A DNA stretch of 64,000 nt from JALYLC01 sp035696365 (GTDB taxonomy: Bacteria > Actinomycetota > Thermoleophilia > Gaiellales > JALYLC01), in the NCBI GenBank assembly GCA_035696365.1, contig DASRQS010000052.1, forward strand, positions 62,001 to 126,000, given 5' to 3'. A program made the position numbers and the translations under genes. This document shows, in pieces, positions 1 to 8,644 of the stretch; position 1 is the stretch's first letter, and each line of letters opens with the position of its first letter. The notes under the pieces were generated by a model that did not search any database, was not told the origin of the DNA, and worked only from the letters and a program-made list of their open reading frames with translations.

Positions 1-501
1 GACGCCGTCGCCATCACGAACCAGACGGCCGTCGCTTTCATCGCGTGGTTCAAGGGCAAGCAGGTGGCCAACAGGATCCCGACGAACAGCCGGGTCGTCG
101 TCGAGCAGGTCAACAGCGCCGACCACGCAACCGCGAGCGGCGGCTCCAAGCCGCTCCTGGGCATCGCGGCCGCCCTGCTCGTGCTGGCAGGCGCCGGTGG
201 CTTCGCACTCGCCCTCGACCGTCTCATCCCGCGGTCCAGGCGCAAGGCCGTGCGCGTCGCGATGCCCGCCGCGCCGGAGCGCGCGATCACGACGCCCGAG
301 CCCGAGATGCCCGCGCTCGAGGTGCCTACCATGACGCTCGGTGCGCAGGTCGAGGACGTCGTGCCAGGTGAGACCTCGAAGCGCGCCCCGCGTCCCCACA
401 AGCAAACCGCCGGTGCCACCAACGGCAACGGCTCGGTTCCGCGGCGCAGGCGCACCTCCACCGCCCCGCGCGTCGCACCGAACACCGACGACGCCAGTTA
501 G
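1..501 (+). CDS. C-terminal part of a polysaccharide chain-length/export-type membrane protein (5' partial)
   Basis: The frame is open from base 1 to a TAG at 499-501, so the gene begins outside the window. A GTG at 64 is in frame but lies inside a continuous domain and is probably not the start. About 166 residues are visible: a short extracytoplasmic tail, one hydrophobic helix at roughly residues 51-73, then a basic and proline-rich cytoplasmic tail. This pattern, directly before an O-antigen ligase, fits the C-terminal end of a Wzz-like chain-length determinant in an exopolysaccharide cluster. The family assignment rests on topology and neighbour only. No kinase Walker motif is visible in the portion present. 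Confidence 0.5.
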   Translation, partial: DAVAITNQTAVAFIAWFKGKQVANRIPTNSRVVVEQVNSADHATASGGSKPLLGIAAALLVLAGAGGFALALDRLIPRSRRKAVRVAMPAAPERAITTPEPEMPALEVPTMTLGAQVEDVVPGETSKRAPRPHKQTAGATNGNGSVPRRRRTSTAPRVAPNTDDAS

Positions 502-510
502 CCCGCGCTC

Positions 511-2160
511 GTGAGCGCCTCCACCGGCCACCTGCGACCGGCGTCTGCGGGCGAGGCGCGCAGGCGAGGGCTTGCGCTCGCGCTGCCGCTGCTCGGCCTG
601 CTGGCGCTGATCGCGACGCTGCCCGTGGGCGGCGCCACGATCGCCGCCGGCGCCGCCGTGTTCGCCGGCGCCTGCATCGCGGGCCTGATCCTGGCCCCCC
701 GGCCCGAGCGCATCCAGGTCGCGACGGCCGCCGTCAGCGTGCCTGTCCAGCGCGTCGTCGATCGCGCGCTCGACGTCGCCGAGGCGCCCGCGCGCGTGGC
801 GTCGCTGGTGGCGTTCGTGGCCATCGTCTGGCTCATCCCGATCCGCGTCTACACGCTGCCCGCGCCAGGCCCGGTGAAGCTCGAGCCGTACCGGCTGATG
901 GTGATCCTGCTCGCGCTCGCGCTCGTGCTCGGCGCGATCGCCGGCTCGCGCCGAATCCGCACCTGCGGCCTGCGCGGGGCGCTGCTGGCCCTCACGGCCT
1001 CGGCGGTCATCTCGCTCGCGGTCAACTACTCGTCGTTCACGGAGCGCCTGCTCGGCACCGAGGCGACGAAGGCCGCGACCTACCTGCTGACGTTCCCGAT
1101 CGTGTTCGTGCTCGTCGCCTCGGGCGTGCGCTCACGCGCCGACGTGGAGCGCTGCATCAAGGCGATCGTCGTCGGCGGCGCCGTCGTCGCGTTCTGCGCA
1201 ATCGTCGAGACGCGCACGTCGTACAACGTCTTCAACCACCTGCGCACCGTGTTCCCCTTCCTCCAGGACACGGGCGAGCGCGCCACCGAAGTGCGCAACG
1301 GCGCGCTGCGCGCGGAGGCCTCGGCGCAGCACCCGATCGCCCTGGGCGTCGCGCTCTCGCTCTGCCTGCCACTCTCGCTGGCCCTCATGCTGCGCGTGCG
1401 CGACACGACCCGGCGCATCCTCTTCAGCGGCTGCGCGCTGATCCTCGTGATCGGCATGGTGGCGACGATCTCGCGCACGGCCTTCCTGGCACTGGCCGTC
1501 ATGCTGCTGGTGGGCCTCATCACCGAGCGCCGCCGGCTGACCCGGCTGTGGCCGCTGACGATCGTGCTGCTGATCGCGGCCCACACGGTGCTCCCCGGCG
1601 GCCTCGGCCGCCTGTACCACGCGTTCTTCCCGAAGGGCGGCATCGCCGCCGAGCAGTCGGGGCGCGCCGGCGGCGTCGGCTCGGGCCGCCTCGCCGACCT
1701 CAACCCCGCTCTCAAGCTCGTGCAGTCGCACGCGTTCTTCGGCACGGGCGATCCGCTGCCGCCGCCACCCGATCTCGTGCAGCAGGCCGCGACGACGAAT
1801 GACGCGACGCCGCCCGATCCGATCATCTTCGACGACCAGTACCTGACCTCGCTCGTCGGCCACGGCGTGTTCGGCCTGGGCGCGGTGCTGTGGCTCGTCG
1901 GCGCGATGGTGTTCCCGCTCGTGCGAGCCTCGCGCCGCGCACGTGGCTCGCTGCCCGTGCTCAGTGCCTGCGCGGCATCGGTCGCGGGCTTCGCAGCGGC
2001 CATGCTGACGTTCGACGCCTTCGCCTTCGTGCAGTGCTCGATCTTCTTCTTCGTGATCGCGGCCCTGGGCCTGCGCCTTGCGCAGCTGACCGGCCTCGAC
2101 AAGAAGCCCGAGGCGCCGTTCACTCAGCCGCTCGCTCAGGCAGAGGCCGCCCGCGCCTGA
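511..2160 (+). CDS. O-antigen ligase/polymerase family membrane protein (Wzy_C-like)
   Basis: A 549-residue polytopic membrane protein with about ten or more hydrophobic segments and a large loop at roughly residues 375-445, the layout of the O-antigen ligase/Wzy polymerase family, which joins or polymerises lipid-linked glycans outside the membrane. It starts at GTG 511, nine bases after the stop of the preceding gene, so the two are probably co-transcribed in a surface polysaccharide locus extending to the left. The loop has the RhxxxN-type surroundings typical of Wzy_C only loosely, so ligase and polymerase cannot be told apart. Its 3' end overlaps the convergent pyrophosphatase gene by 25 bases. 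Confidence 0.8.
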   Translation: MSASTGHLRPASAGEARRRGLALALPLLGLLALIATLPVGGATIAAGAAVFAGACIAGLILAPRPERIQVATAAVSVPVQRVVDRALDVAEAPARVASLVAFVAIVWLIPIRVYTLPAPGPVKLEPYRLMVILLALALVLGAIAGSRRIRTCGLRGALLALTASAVISLAVNYSSFTERLLGTEATKAATYLLTFPIVFVLVASGVRSRADVERCIKAIVVGGAVVAFCAIVETRTSYNVFNHLRTVFPFLQDTGERATEVRNGALRAEASAQHPIALGVALSLCLPLSLALMLRVRDTTRRILFSGCALILVIGMVATISRTAFLALAVMLLVGLITERRRLTRLWPLTIVLLIAAHTVLPGGLGRLYHAFFPKGGIAAEQSGRAGGVGSGRLADLNPALKLVQSHAFFGTGDPLPPPPDLVQQAATTNDATPPDPIIFDDQYLTSLVGHGVFGLGAVLWLVGAMVFPLVRASRRARGSLPVLSACAASVAGFAAAMLTFDAFAFVQCSIFFFVIAALGLRLAQLTGLDKKPEAPFTQPLAQAEAARA

Positions 2161-2651
2161 CGCCAGCGCTCGTGGCCGCGCGCCCAGGCCTCCACGGCCT
2201 GCTCGCGCCCCTCCCAGTCGCCGACCGTCACGTGCTTGCCCTCCTCGAGGTCCTTGTAGACCTCGAAGAAATGCTTGATCTCCGAGAGTAGCTCGGGCCG
2301 CACGTCGCTCGCATCCGAGACGCGCGTCCAGGTGGGATCGTCGTGCGGGACGCAGAGGATCTTCTCATCCTGCCCGCCCTCGTCGTGCATCTCCAGCACG
2401 CCCACGGGCCGGCAGGGCACGAGGCAGCCCGGAAAGGTCGGCGAGGTCACCAGCAGGAGCGTGTCGAGTGGATCGCCGTCGAGGCCCAGCGTCTCCATCA
2501 GGAAGCCGTAGTCGCAGGGGTAGACGACGCTCGCGTAGAGCGTGCGATCGAGCACGACGCGCTCGAGCCGGGCGTCGTACTCGTACTTGTTGCGGCTGCC
2601 CTTGGGGATCTCGACGAAGGCGACCGGCAGGTCGGGAGGAGTGGTCTTCAC
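2136..2651 (-). CDS. ppa: Inorganic pyrophosphatase (soluble, family I)
   Basis: Hydrolyses pyrophosphate to two phosphates in the cytoplasm, pulling biosynthetic reactions forward. The 171-residue product carries the family I signature DGDPLD (residues 58-63) with the three metal-binding aspartates, and the N-terminal EIPKGSRNKYE block. I place the start at GTG 2651 because the family begins around there; a TTG at 2687 would add twelve residues unlike the family. GGAGGG lies one base before the GTG, too close for a normal ribosome site. CAGACT lies seven bases before it, close to the leaderless promoter pattern seen elsewhere here. The 3' end overlaps the O-antigen ligase gene convergently. 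Confidence 0.93.
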   Translation of the reverse strand: MKTTPPDLPVAFVEIPKGSRNKYEYDARLERVVLDRTLYASVVYPCDYGFLMETLGLDGDPLDTLLLVTSPTFPGCLVPCRPVGVLEMHDEGGQDEKILCVPHDDPTWTRVSDASDVRPELLSEIKHFFEVYKDLEEGKHVTVGDWEGREQAVEAWARGHERWRQARAASA

Positions 2652-2950
2652 CCCTCCGAGTCTGGCCGACCCCCGCCTGCGGCGCAAGCAGTGGACCGGC
2701 GGCCGAGGTAAGCAGGAACACCCTAACCGCGAACTCCTCGCAATAAGCGCTCCGACCCGCTAGCCTCGCCCCTGGACGAGGCCTCCCACACGTCATCGAA
2801 CCGACCGGCGGCAGCGGCCGAATGGAGGCGTGGAGGAGGTCTGATGCGAGCGATTCGCTCTTGCGAGGAGCTCGCAGCAGGACATCCGGGACAGTCAATC
2901 GCGCCTCGTGCCGGCTCGGCGGGAGGCGAGGATCCGGGGGGAACGGTCCG
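2652..2950. other. Divergent intergenic region between ppa and the NicO transporter gene
   Basis: About 299 bases hold the promoters of two divergent genes. A TAGCCT at 2761-2766 followed by a small CCTCG/CGAGG hairpin is a plausible promoter and leader for the transporter gene, whose purine-rich ribosome site (GGGGGGA) lies just before ATG 2951. I looked for a cobalamin (B12 box) or NiCo-type riboswitch and did not find one. No convincing coding sequence is present, although the transporter frame stays open back to 2822. Confidence 0.4.
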
Positions 2951-4090
2951 ATGGCCACAACGGCGCTACCGGCAGGGGTCACGCGCTGGACGAGGATCGC
3001 GCGCTCGCTCACTCCCGCCGAGTGGAGGCGCGCCGGGCTGCTCGCGTTCGTCATCCTCGCGCTGCACGTCATCGGCTTCGGATTGCTGCTGGGCTTCGTG
3101 GCGCCGCAGCACCTGAAGCTCGGCACCGGCATCTTCGGCATCGGCGTCGGTATCACGGCCTATACGCTCGGCATGCGCCACGCCTTCGACGCCGATCACA
3201 TCGGCGCCATCGACAACACGACCCGGAAGCTGATGAGCGACGGCCAGCGGCCGCTGAGCGTCGGCTTCTTCTTCTCCCTCGGGCATTCGTCGATCGTCTT
3301 CCTGCTCGCGATCGGACTGGCCGTGGGCATCCGGGGGCTCAGCGGGAGCGTCAGCAACGAGCACTCGAGCCTGCACCAGGCCACGGGGCTGATCGGCCCG
3401 ACCATCTCGGGCACGTTCCTGCTGCTGATCGGCGTCCTCAACCTGCTCGTCCTGTTCGGCATCGTGCGCGTGTTCATGCGCATGCGCCACGGCGAGTTCA
3501 ACGAGCAGCGGCTCGACGAGCAGCTCAACTCGCGCGGCTTCATGAACCGCTTCTACGGGCGCGCCACGCGGGCCGTCAAGAAGCCCTGGCACATGTACCC
3601 GCTCGGGCTGCTCTTCGGGCTCGGCTTCGACACCGCCACCGAGATCGGCCTGCTCGCGACCGCCGGCACGGCCGCCGCGGGCGGCCTGCCGCTGTCGGCC
3701 GTCCTCTGCCTGCCGATCCTGTTCGCGGCCGGCATGTCGCTGCTCGACACGATCGACGGCGCGTTCATGAACTTCGCCTATGGCTGGGCCTTCTCGAAGC
3801 CGGTACGCAAGGTCTTCTACAACATCACGATCACGGCCCTCTCGGTGGCGGTCGCGCTGATCGTGGGCACGGTCGAGCTGCTTGCGGTCTTCGCGGACAA
3901 GCTGAGCCTGAACGGCGGCATCTGGGGCTACGTCTCGAACCTCGACCTGAATCTCGTCGGCTACTTCATCGTCGGGCTGTTCGTCGCCACCTGGGCCATC
4001 GCCCTGGCCGTGTGGCACTTCGGGCGGATCGAGGAGCGATGGACGGCCCGTCTCGAGCCGGGGCTGGAGACGCGGCGGATCGCGCCGTAG
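2951..4090 (+). CDS. High-affinity nickel/cobalt transporter, NicO/HoxN/NixA family
   Basis: A 379-residue membrane permease for Ni2+ or Co2+ uptake. The family signature HX4DH is present in RHAFDADHI (H77, D82, H83), followed by LGHSSIVF near residue 110 and LGFDTATE further on, all in the expected order, with about eight hydrophobic segments. The ORF is open upstream to 2822, but ATG 2951 has a GGGGGGA site ahead of it and starts where the family does. The metal cannot be read from sequence. A complete aerobic cobalamin locus 42 kb away makes cobalt plausible, while urease or hydrogenase genes are not in the window. No riboswitch was found upstream. Confidence 0.88.
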   Translation: MATTALPAGVTRWTRIARSLTPAEWRRAGLLAFVILALHVIGFGLLLGFVAPQHLKLGTGIFGIGVGITAYTLGMRHAFDADHIGAIDNTTRKLMSDGQRPLSVGFFFSLGHSSIVFLLAIGLAVGIRGLSGSVSNEHSSLHQATGLIGPTISGTFLLLIGVLNLLVLFGIVRVFMRMRHGEFNEQRLDEQLNSRGFMNRFYGRATRAVKKPWHMYPLGLLFGLGFDTATEIGLLATAGTAAAGGLPLSAVLCLPILFAAGMSLLDTIDGAFMNFAYGWAFSKPVRKVFYNITITALSVAVALIVGTVELLAVFADKLSLNGGIWGYVSNLDLNLVGYFIVGLFVATWAIALAVWHFGRIEERWTARLEPGLETRRIAP

Positions 4091-4149
4091 AGCCCGGGCA
4101 GGACGTTGCGCGTCGGTTAATCGCAGCCGGCGTGCGGCACCCGCCCCGA

Positions 4150-4155
4150 TAGATT
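4150..4155 (+). promoter_or_regulatory. -10 hexamer (TAGATT) of a leaderless promoter for the DsbA gene
   Basis: TAGATT lies six bases before ATG 4162, so a transcript starting the usual 6-7 bases after the -10 box would begin at the start codon. No Shine-Dalgarno sequence precedes the gene. Confidence 0.55.
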
Positions 4156-4161
4156 GCGGCA

Positions 4162-4902
4162 ATGGGTAAGGCCCTCAGGACACGCGCGCTGCGCGAGCAG
4201 GAGCGCCGCCGCGCGCGCATGAGGCGCATGCTGGTCGCCGGCGGCACGGCCGTGCTGCTGGTCGTCGCGCTGGTCGTGATCCAGCAGGTGACGAGCAGCT
4301 CCGGCGGTCGCCCGGACGCGAGAAACCTTCAGGGGGTGGCCACCGTGAAGGCAGAGTTCGCCGGCCTCAACGAGCGCGCCGGAACGATCGGCAACGCCAA
4401 CGCGCAGATCACGATCACCGAGTTCGGCGACCTGCGCTGCCCGATCTGCAAGACGTTCGACAACGACGTCGCCCCGCAGGTCATCTCCGACATCGTGCGC
4501 CCGGGCACCGCGAAGCTGCAGTACAAGACCTGGCCGATCCTCGGCCCGAACTCCGTCGAGGCCGCCAAGGCCGCGTATGCCGCGCGCCAGCAGAACGCGC
4601 TCTGGCCCTATGCCTCTCTGGCGTACCTGAATCAGGGAGACGAGAACATCGAGTGGTTCACGCCGGCTGTCGCGCGCGCGCTCGCAAAGGGGGTCGGCCT
4701 CGACCTGGCCCGCTTCGAGAAGGACCGCGCGAGCGCCGCAGCCACGAAGGCGATCACGCAGGTCACCAACGAGGCCACGCGGCTCGGCTTTCAGGGCACG
4801 CCCACGATCCGCGTTGCGGGGCCGAAGGGCACGGTCACCGTGAACGCGACCTATGACGCGATCGCCAACGGCGTCCAGCAGGTGAGCGGCAGCGCGGGGT
4901 GA
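4162..4902 (+). CDS. Membrane-anchored DsbA-family thioredoxin-fold protein
   Basis: A 246-residue protein with a basic N-terminus, one membrane anchor at residues 22-42 and an extracytoplasmic thioredoxin-fold domain (residues 80-240). The active site is CPIC (C93, C96), preceded by ITEFGDLR as in DsbA/BdbD proteins, and the loop GFQGTPTIRV carries the cis-proline. It should oxidise or isomerise cysteines of exported proteins. The downstream VKOR-family gene overlaps it by four bases (GTGA), making an oxidase plus re-oxidant pair that is standard in actinobacteria. The start is supported by TAGATT six bases upstream. Confidence 0.88.
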   Translation: MGKALRTRALREQERRRARMRRMLVAGGTAVLLVVALVVIQQVTSSSGGRPDARNLQGVATVKAEFAGLNERAGTIGNANAQITITEFGDLRCPICKTFDNDVAPQVISDIVRPGTAKLQYKTWPILGPNSVEAAKAAYAARQQNALWPYASLAYLNQGDENIEWFTPAVARALAKGVGLDLARFEKDRASAAATKAITQVTNEATRLGFQGTPTIRVAGPKGTVTVNATYDAIANGVQQVSGSAG

Positions 4903-5309
4903 GCACGCGCCGCCTGGCCGCGCTGCTCGCAGTCCTCGAGCTCGCCGTGGCGGCCTATCTCGAGATCGAGCGCGCGCGAGGCCGCTCGGTCGCCTGTCCC
5001 ATCGGCGGCGGTGGCTGCGAGACGGTGCAGCAGAGCCGCTACAGCCACCTCGCCGGGATCCCGCTGCCGGTGCTCGGACTGGCGGGCGCCGCTGCCATGC
5101 TGGCGACGACGCTGATCGACGACGCCCGCGCGCGCACGGCGGCGCTCATCATCGCGGTCACCGGTGCGCTCTTCTCGCTCTACCTTGCAGGGCTGCAGGC
5201 GTTCCAGATCCACGCGTACTGCGCCTGGTGCCTCAGCAGCGCCGTCATCTGGATTGCGCTCGCGGCCACGACCGGAATCGGCTGGTACCGGGCCCTCCCG
5301 AAGGAATGA
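4899..5309 (+). CDS. Vitamin K epoxide reductase (VKOR/VcDsbB-like) family protein
   Basis: A 136-residue, four-helix membrane protein that re-oxidises DsbA partners and passes the electrons to quinone. It shows both redox pairs: the loop cysteines C33 and C40, and the CAWC active site (C108, C111). The serine of YSHLAGIPLPVLG near residue 49 is in the conserved loop. It is translated from GTG 4899 overlapping the stop of the DsbA gene, so the two products are coupled. The length is typical for the bacterial stand-alone VKOR. Confidence 0.88.
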   Translation: MSTRRLAALLAVLELAVAAYLEIERARGRSVACPIGGGGCETVQQSRYSHLAGIPLPVLGLAGAAAMLATTLIDDARARTAALIIAVTGALFSLYLAGLQAFQIHAYCAWCLSSAVIWIALAATTGIGWYRALPKE

Positions 5310-5459
5310 CGCGGCGCCTGCCACCGCTGCTCGTGGGGGCGGCCCTGCCGGCCGTGCCCGCGGGCCCGGCGCGCACACGGTTCCCGGCCTCGTGCACGAC
5401 GCGCGCGACGTCGTGGTCGTCCAGGCGGCGGGCACGCACGCCGCCGCTCGCGGCGGCCG

Positions 5460-6359
5460 TCAGCGCCGCTGCGGCGCGCGCCTGGTGGCCGCCGTCCATG
5501 CACTCGCCAGGGATCCAAGCGCCAGGGCGACCACCGGAATGACGAGCAGCATGCCGAGCGCGCCTCCCAGGCTGTCGCCGACCGCGTAGGCGGCGAGATC
5601 GTGTGAGCCACTTGCCTGGAAGTCGCGGATCAGCTGAGGGTCGTAGGGGCGGCCATCGCCCGAATAGGCGACCACGGCCAAGATGATGAAGGCACACAGG
5701 CCTCCGACCAGGCCGCTCCAGAGCGCGGCGGCCCGGCCCGTCGGGGCATCGCCGCTCGCGCGACCCGCGAGCGCCGCTGTGGCCACCGGTGCCGTGAGCG
5801 CAAGAGCCAGCGGCACGAAGACGAAGGTCTTCGAGACCGGCGCGACGATCAGCAGCCAGCCGGCTCCGACCACGAGCCCCCCGGCGCACCCGAAGCCGCG
5901 CGCGATTGCGGCTGCGGGAGTCCGGCCACGCGAGAGCGACAGCGCAGCCGCGACGTAGACCAGCGCGATCCCGAGGAACGTCGCGAGCGCGAGCCACGTG
6001 CCGGCATCCTCGCGGAGCCCGGGGTAGCGCACGAGCCCGTAGACGGCGAGCGCGACGGCCGCGGCGATCGCCGCCAGCAGCGAGGCGCGGACGGCGTTCC
6101 CTCCACGATCGGGCGCGCCGAGAGCCGTGCGCATCCGCATGGTCACGGCTGTCCTGGCACAGCCGAGGCCAAAAGCCAAGCGAGCTCGCCGGCCCCGGAC
6201 GCCTGCGAGCTCTGCGCACATTGCGGCTCCCCACTCGGCACGGTCCGGCGGTAGATCACGAACCGCGAGGGAGAGCAGGCGCGCCACGCGATCGCAGCCA
6301 TCCCTGGCGCGCACGAACCGGTGCGCGCGCACGACGGCCGGGATCCCGCGGGCAATCAC
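5460..6359 (-). CDS. PadR-associated multi-pass membrane protein of unknown function
   Basis: About 299 residues with the segment AVRDLPPDRAEWGAAMCAEL near the N-terminus, followed by a GRRARLAFGLGCARTA stretch and six or so hydrophobic helices. This is a recurrent partner of PadR regulators in actinobacteria; its function is unknown. The start is uncertain. The frame stays open back to GTG 6542, but that would overlap padR by about 150 bases. GTG 6359 is the first start codon after the PadR stop, yet the in-frame stretch just upstream also reads as a hydrophobic helix. It is probably co-transcribed with and controlled by the PadR protein. Confidence 0.62.
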   Translation of the reverse strand: MIARGIPAVVRAHRFVRARDGCDRVARLLSLAVRDLPPDRAEWGAAMCAELAGVRGRRARLAFGLGCARTAVTMRMRTALGAPDRGGNAVRASLLAAIAAAVALAVYGLVRYPGLREDAGTWLALATFLGIALVYVAAALSLSRGRTPAAAIARGFGCAGGLVVGAGWLLIVAPVSKTFVFVPLALALTAPVATAALAGRASGDAPTGRAAALWSGLVGGLCAFIILAVVAYSGDGRPYDPQLIRDFQASGSHDLAAYAVGDSLGGALGMLLVIPVVALALGSLASAWTAATRRAPQRR

Positions 6360-6391
6360 GAGGATGAGAACCGCGAGGACGAAGAGGCCGC

Positions 6392-6715
6392 CTACGGTGC
6401 GCCCCCGAGCTGCGGCCGGCGCTGCGAGCGAGGGACGGCGTTGGCTGGGGTGACGGCGTGCGCGGCTGCGTATTCCCGCCCGCGGGCGGTCAATCGGTAG
6501 AGGTGCCTCGGAGGGCGCCCGGACGGCTCTCGGGACTCCCACGTCGCTTCGAGCAGGTCGCGGTCGGAGAGCCTGACGAGGATCGGATACAGCGATCCCG
6601 ACCGGAGCCCGATCTCAGCGCCCAGCTCGTAGCCATAGCGCCATGCCGATGGGTCGGCCATGAGCGCCCGAAGCACACGGAGCGTCTGGCGGGAGGGTCG
6701 CCGCGAGCGCGTCAC
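6392..6715 (-). CDS. PadR-family transcriptional regulator
   Basis: A 107-residue winged-helix protein with the PadR core: TLRVLRALMADPSAWRYGYE, GLRSGSLYPILVRLSDRDL and the wing SGRPPRHLYRLTARG. Short PadR proteins of this type usually repress a linked membrane-protein gene, here the gene directly downstream. It starts at GTG 6715 with TAGACT six bases upstream and so looks leaderless. The effector is unknown. Confidence 0.88.
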   Translation of the reverse strand: MTRSRRPSRQTLRVLRALMADPSAWRYGYELGAEIGLRSGSLYPILVRLSDRDLLEATWESREPSGRPPRHLYRLTARGREYAAAHAVTPANAVPRSQRRPQLGGAP

Positions 6716-6721
6716 GAATTA

Positions 6722-6727
6722 AGTCTA
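6722..6727 (-). promoter_or_regulatory. -10 hexamer (TAGACT) of a leaderless promoter for padR
   Basis: Read on the minus strand, TAGACT is followed by six bases (TAATTC) and then the GTG start of padR. The ATCT and AGAT half-sites just upstream (around 6727-6740) could be an autoregulatory operator, but the repeat is too short to be sure. Confidence 0.5.
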
Positions 6728-6744
6728 TCTATGTCGAGATCGAA

Positions 6745-7848
6745 CTACAACCTCCAGACCCCGAATGGCTCGCCCAGCGCGTCCAGCTGAACCTCCACGC
6801 CCAGTCCCGGGCCCGCGGGAGCACGCAGCCGGCCGCCTTCCGCGGGCGGCATGCCGGTGGCGTTGCCGACCGTGACCCAGGCGTTGAAGTCGACCGTGTG
6901 CACGCGCAGCTCCTCGGGCGTCGAGAGCGAGAGGTGGGCCATGGCGGCGGTGTCGATGTCGCTGCCGCCGGTGTCCTCAACGGTGACGGGCAGGCCGAGC
7001 TCCACCGCGACGTCGCGCAGCAGGGCCGCGGGGCCCACGCCGCCGACGCGGGCGATCTTGATCGTCACGCCGTCGGCCACGCCGTCGCGATGGGCGGCGA
7101 GTAACGCCGGCAGCGAATCGATGCACTCGTCCAGCACGAGCGGATGCGGGCAGTGGGGGCGCACCGTGCGGCAGTCGTGATACGTCATGCACGGCTGTTC
7201 GAGCGTCATCTCGAGCTCGCTCGTCGCGCGCAGAAAGGCCCGCGCCTGTCCCGTCGTCCAGGCGCCGTTGGCATCGCAGAACAGCACGACGCCCGAGGGC
7301 ACCGCCTCGCGCACTGCGAGCACGCGCTCGACATCCTGCGCGGGGTCGCCTCCGACCTTGACCTGGATGCGGCGGTAGCCCGCGGCGACGTAGGCCGCAG
7401 CGGCCCGTGCCATCGCGGCGGGCGCGTCCTGCGAGACCGAGCGGTAGAGCTCGACGCTCTCGCCGTAGCGCCCGCCCAGGTACACGCAGAGCGACACGCC
7501 GGCTGCCCTGGCCGCGAGGTCGTGGACGGCCATGTCGAGCGCGGACTTCGCGTACGGCTGGCCCAGCATGGCGCGATCCATGAGCCACCGCGCGCGCCGC
7601 GGCTCACGCGGGTCGAGGCCGATCAGCGAGGGCGCGAGCTCGGCGACGCCGGCGCGCGCTCCGGCCGCAAACGCCGGGGCGTAGAACGCACCGAGTGGCG
7701 CCATCTCCCCCACGCCGATGGCGCCGTCGTCGCTCTCCAGCACGACGATCGTGGAGTCCGTGCCGTCCTCGGACCGACCCCTGCAGATGTACGCGCCATC
7801 GCGGAACGGCTGCTGCTGCCGGTAGGCGGCGACGCGGACGATGCGCAT
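6745..7848 (-). CDS. Enolase-superfamily enzyme of the mandelate racemase/muconate lactonizing group
   Basis: A 367-residue enzyme expected to abstract a proton alpha to a carboxylate in a Mg2+-dependent dehydration, racemisation or cycloisomerisation. Visible catalytic elements are K164 in QVKVGG, K264 in TIKIARVGG, and metal ligands D192 (CDANGAW), E217 (LEQPC) and D240 (VLDE). The paired lysines on both faces and the overall pattern resemble cis-3-hydroxy-L-proline dehydratase and hydroxyproline betaine epimerase relatives, but the substrate cannot be fixed from sequence. It resembles the enzyme at 61675-62784. Its promoter overlaps that of the divergent exonuclease gene. Confidence 0.82.
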   Translation of the reverse strand: MRIVRVAAYRQQQPFRDGAYICRGRSEDGTDSTIVVLESDDGAIGVGEMAPLGAFYAPAFAAGARAGVAELAPSLIGLDPREPRRARWLMDRAMLGQPYAKSALDMAVHDLAARAAGVSLCVYLGGRYGESVELYRSVSQDAPAAMARAAAAYVAAGYRRIQVKVGGDPAQDVERVLAVREAVPSGVVLFCDANGAWTTGQARAFLRATSELEMTLEQPCMTYHDCRTVRPHCPHPLVLDECIDSLPALLAAHRDGVADGVTIKIARVGGVGPAALLRDVAVELGLPVTVEDTGGSDIDTAAMAHLSLSTPEELRVHTVDFNAWVTVGNATGMPPAEGGRLRAPAGPGLGVEVQLDALGEPFGVWRL

Positions 7849-7853
7849 GCTCC

Positions 7854-7860
7854 TAGGCTA
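7854..7860. promoter_or_regulatory. Overlapping divergent leaderless -10 hexamers
   Basis: Only 17 bases separate the two divergent start codons. On the plus strand TAGGCT (7854-7859) sits six bases before GTG 7866. On the minus strand TAGCCT (7860-7855) sits six bases before ATG 7848. The two hexamers share five base pairs, so the genes may be unable to fire at the same moment. Confidence 0.6.
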
Positions 7861-7865
7861 CCGGG

Positions 7866-8636
7866 GTGCGCATCGTCACCTGGAACGTGAACTCCCTCAA
7901 GGTACGGCTGCCGCGCGTGCTGGAGCTGCTCGACGAGCTGGCGCCCGACGTCCTCTGCCTGCAGGAGACGAAGGTCGAGAGCGCTGCGTTCCCGCACGAC
8001 GAGCTGCGCGAGGCAGGCTACGCGGCGGTCGACCACAGCGGCGGTCGCTGGGCGGGCGTCGCGGTACTCGCGCCGCTCGAGACCACCCCGGTCGAGGTCG
8101 GCCGCGGGCTGCCGGGCGAGCCCGATCCGGAAGACGCGCGCTGGATCGAGGCCGAGGTCGTGGGCATCCGCTTCGTCTCCACCTACGTGCCCAACGGCCG
8201 CGAGCCGGCCACGCCGTGGTTCGAGCAGAAGCTGCACTTCCTGGAGGCCGCGCGAGCACGGATCGCCGAGCTCGCTCCGGCCGGCTCACTCGTCCTCGCG
8301 GGCGACTTCAACATCGCGCCCGCCGACATCGACGTCTACGACCCGGCGGCGTTCGCCGGCTCGACGCACGTGACCCCGGAGGAGCGAGCGGCCCACCACG
8401 CGCTGCTCGACGCCGGGCTGCTCGACGCCTACCGCGTCGTCTCGCCGGAGGGTCAGCGCTTCACGTGGTGGGATTACCGCGCAGGGCACTTCCACAAGAA
8501 CCTCGGCATGCGCATCGATCACGTGCTGCTGACGCCCGACCTCGCCGCACGGCTCACGGCCTGCGACATCGCACGCGATTTCCGCAAGGGCTCGAAGCCC
8601 TCCGACCACGCACCGCTGGTCGCGGACCTCTCCTAG
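7866..8636 (+). CDS. xthA: Exodeoxyribonuclease III / AP endonuclease
   Basis: A 256-residue endonuclease/exonuclease/phosphatase-fold enzyme of base excision repair that cuts DNA 5' of abasic sites and degrades 3' ends. Motifs are N7 in WNVNS, E34 in LQETK (metal), LAGDFNIAP, the GMRIDHVLLT segment and the terminal SDHAPL with catalytic H248. Length and motif order match bacterial ExoIII. It starts at GTG 7866 with a leaderless promoter and is followed eight bases later by another enolase-superfamily gene, with which it is probably co-transcribed. Confidence 0.93.
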   Translation: MRIVTWNVNSLKVRLPRVLELLDELAPDVLCLQETKVESAAFPHDELREAGYAAVDHSGGRWAGVAVLAPLETTPVEVGRGLPGEPDPEDARWIEAEVVGIRFVSTYVPNGREPATPWFEQKLHFLEAARARIAELAPAGSLVLAGDFNIAPADIDVYDPAAFAGSTHVTPEERAAHHALLDAGLLDAYRVVSPEGQRFTWWDYRAGHFHKNLGMRIDHVLLTPDLAARLTACDIARDFRKGSKPSDHAPLVADLS

Positions 8637-8644
8637 GAGCCCCG

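Noticed and set aside
2652..2950. Cobalamin or NiCo riboswitch before the NicO transporter
   Set aside because: No B12 box (GCCACTG) and no fold resembling either class could be found.
5310..5459. Small gene between the VKOR gene and the PadR partner
   Set aside because: Frames are short, Arg/Ala/Pro-rich and without motif or ribosome site.
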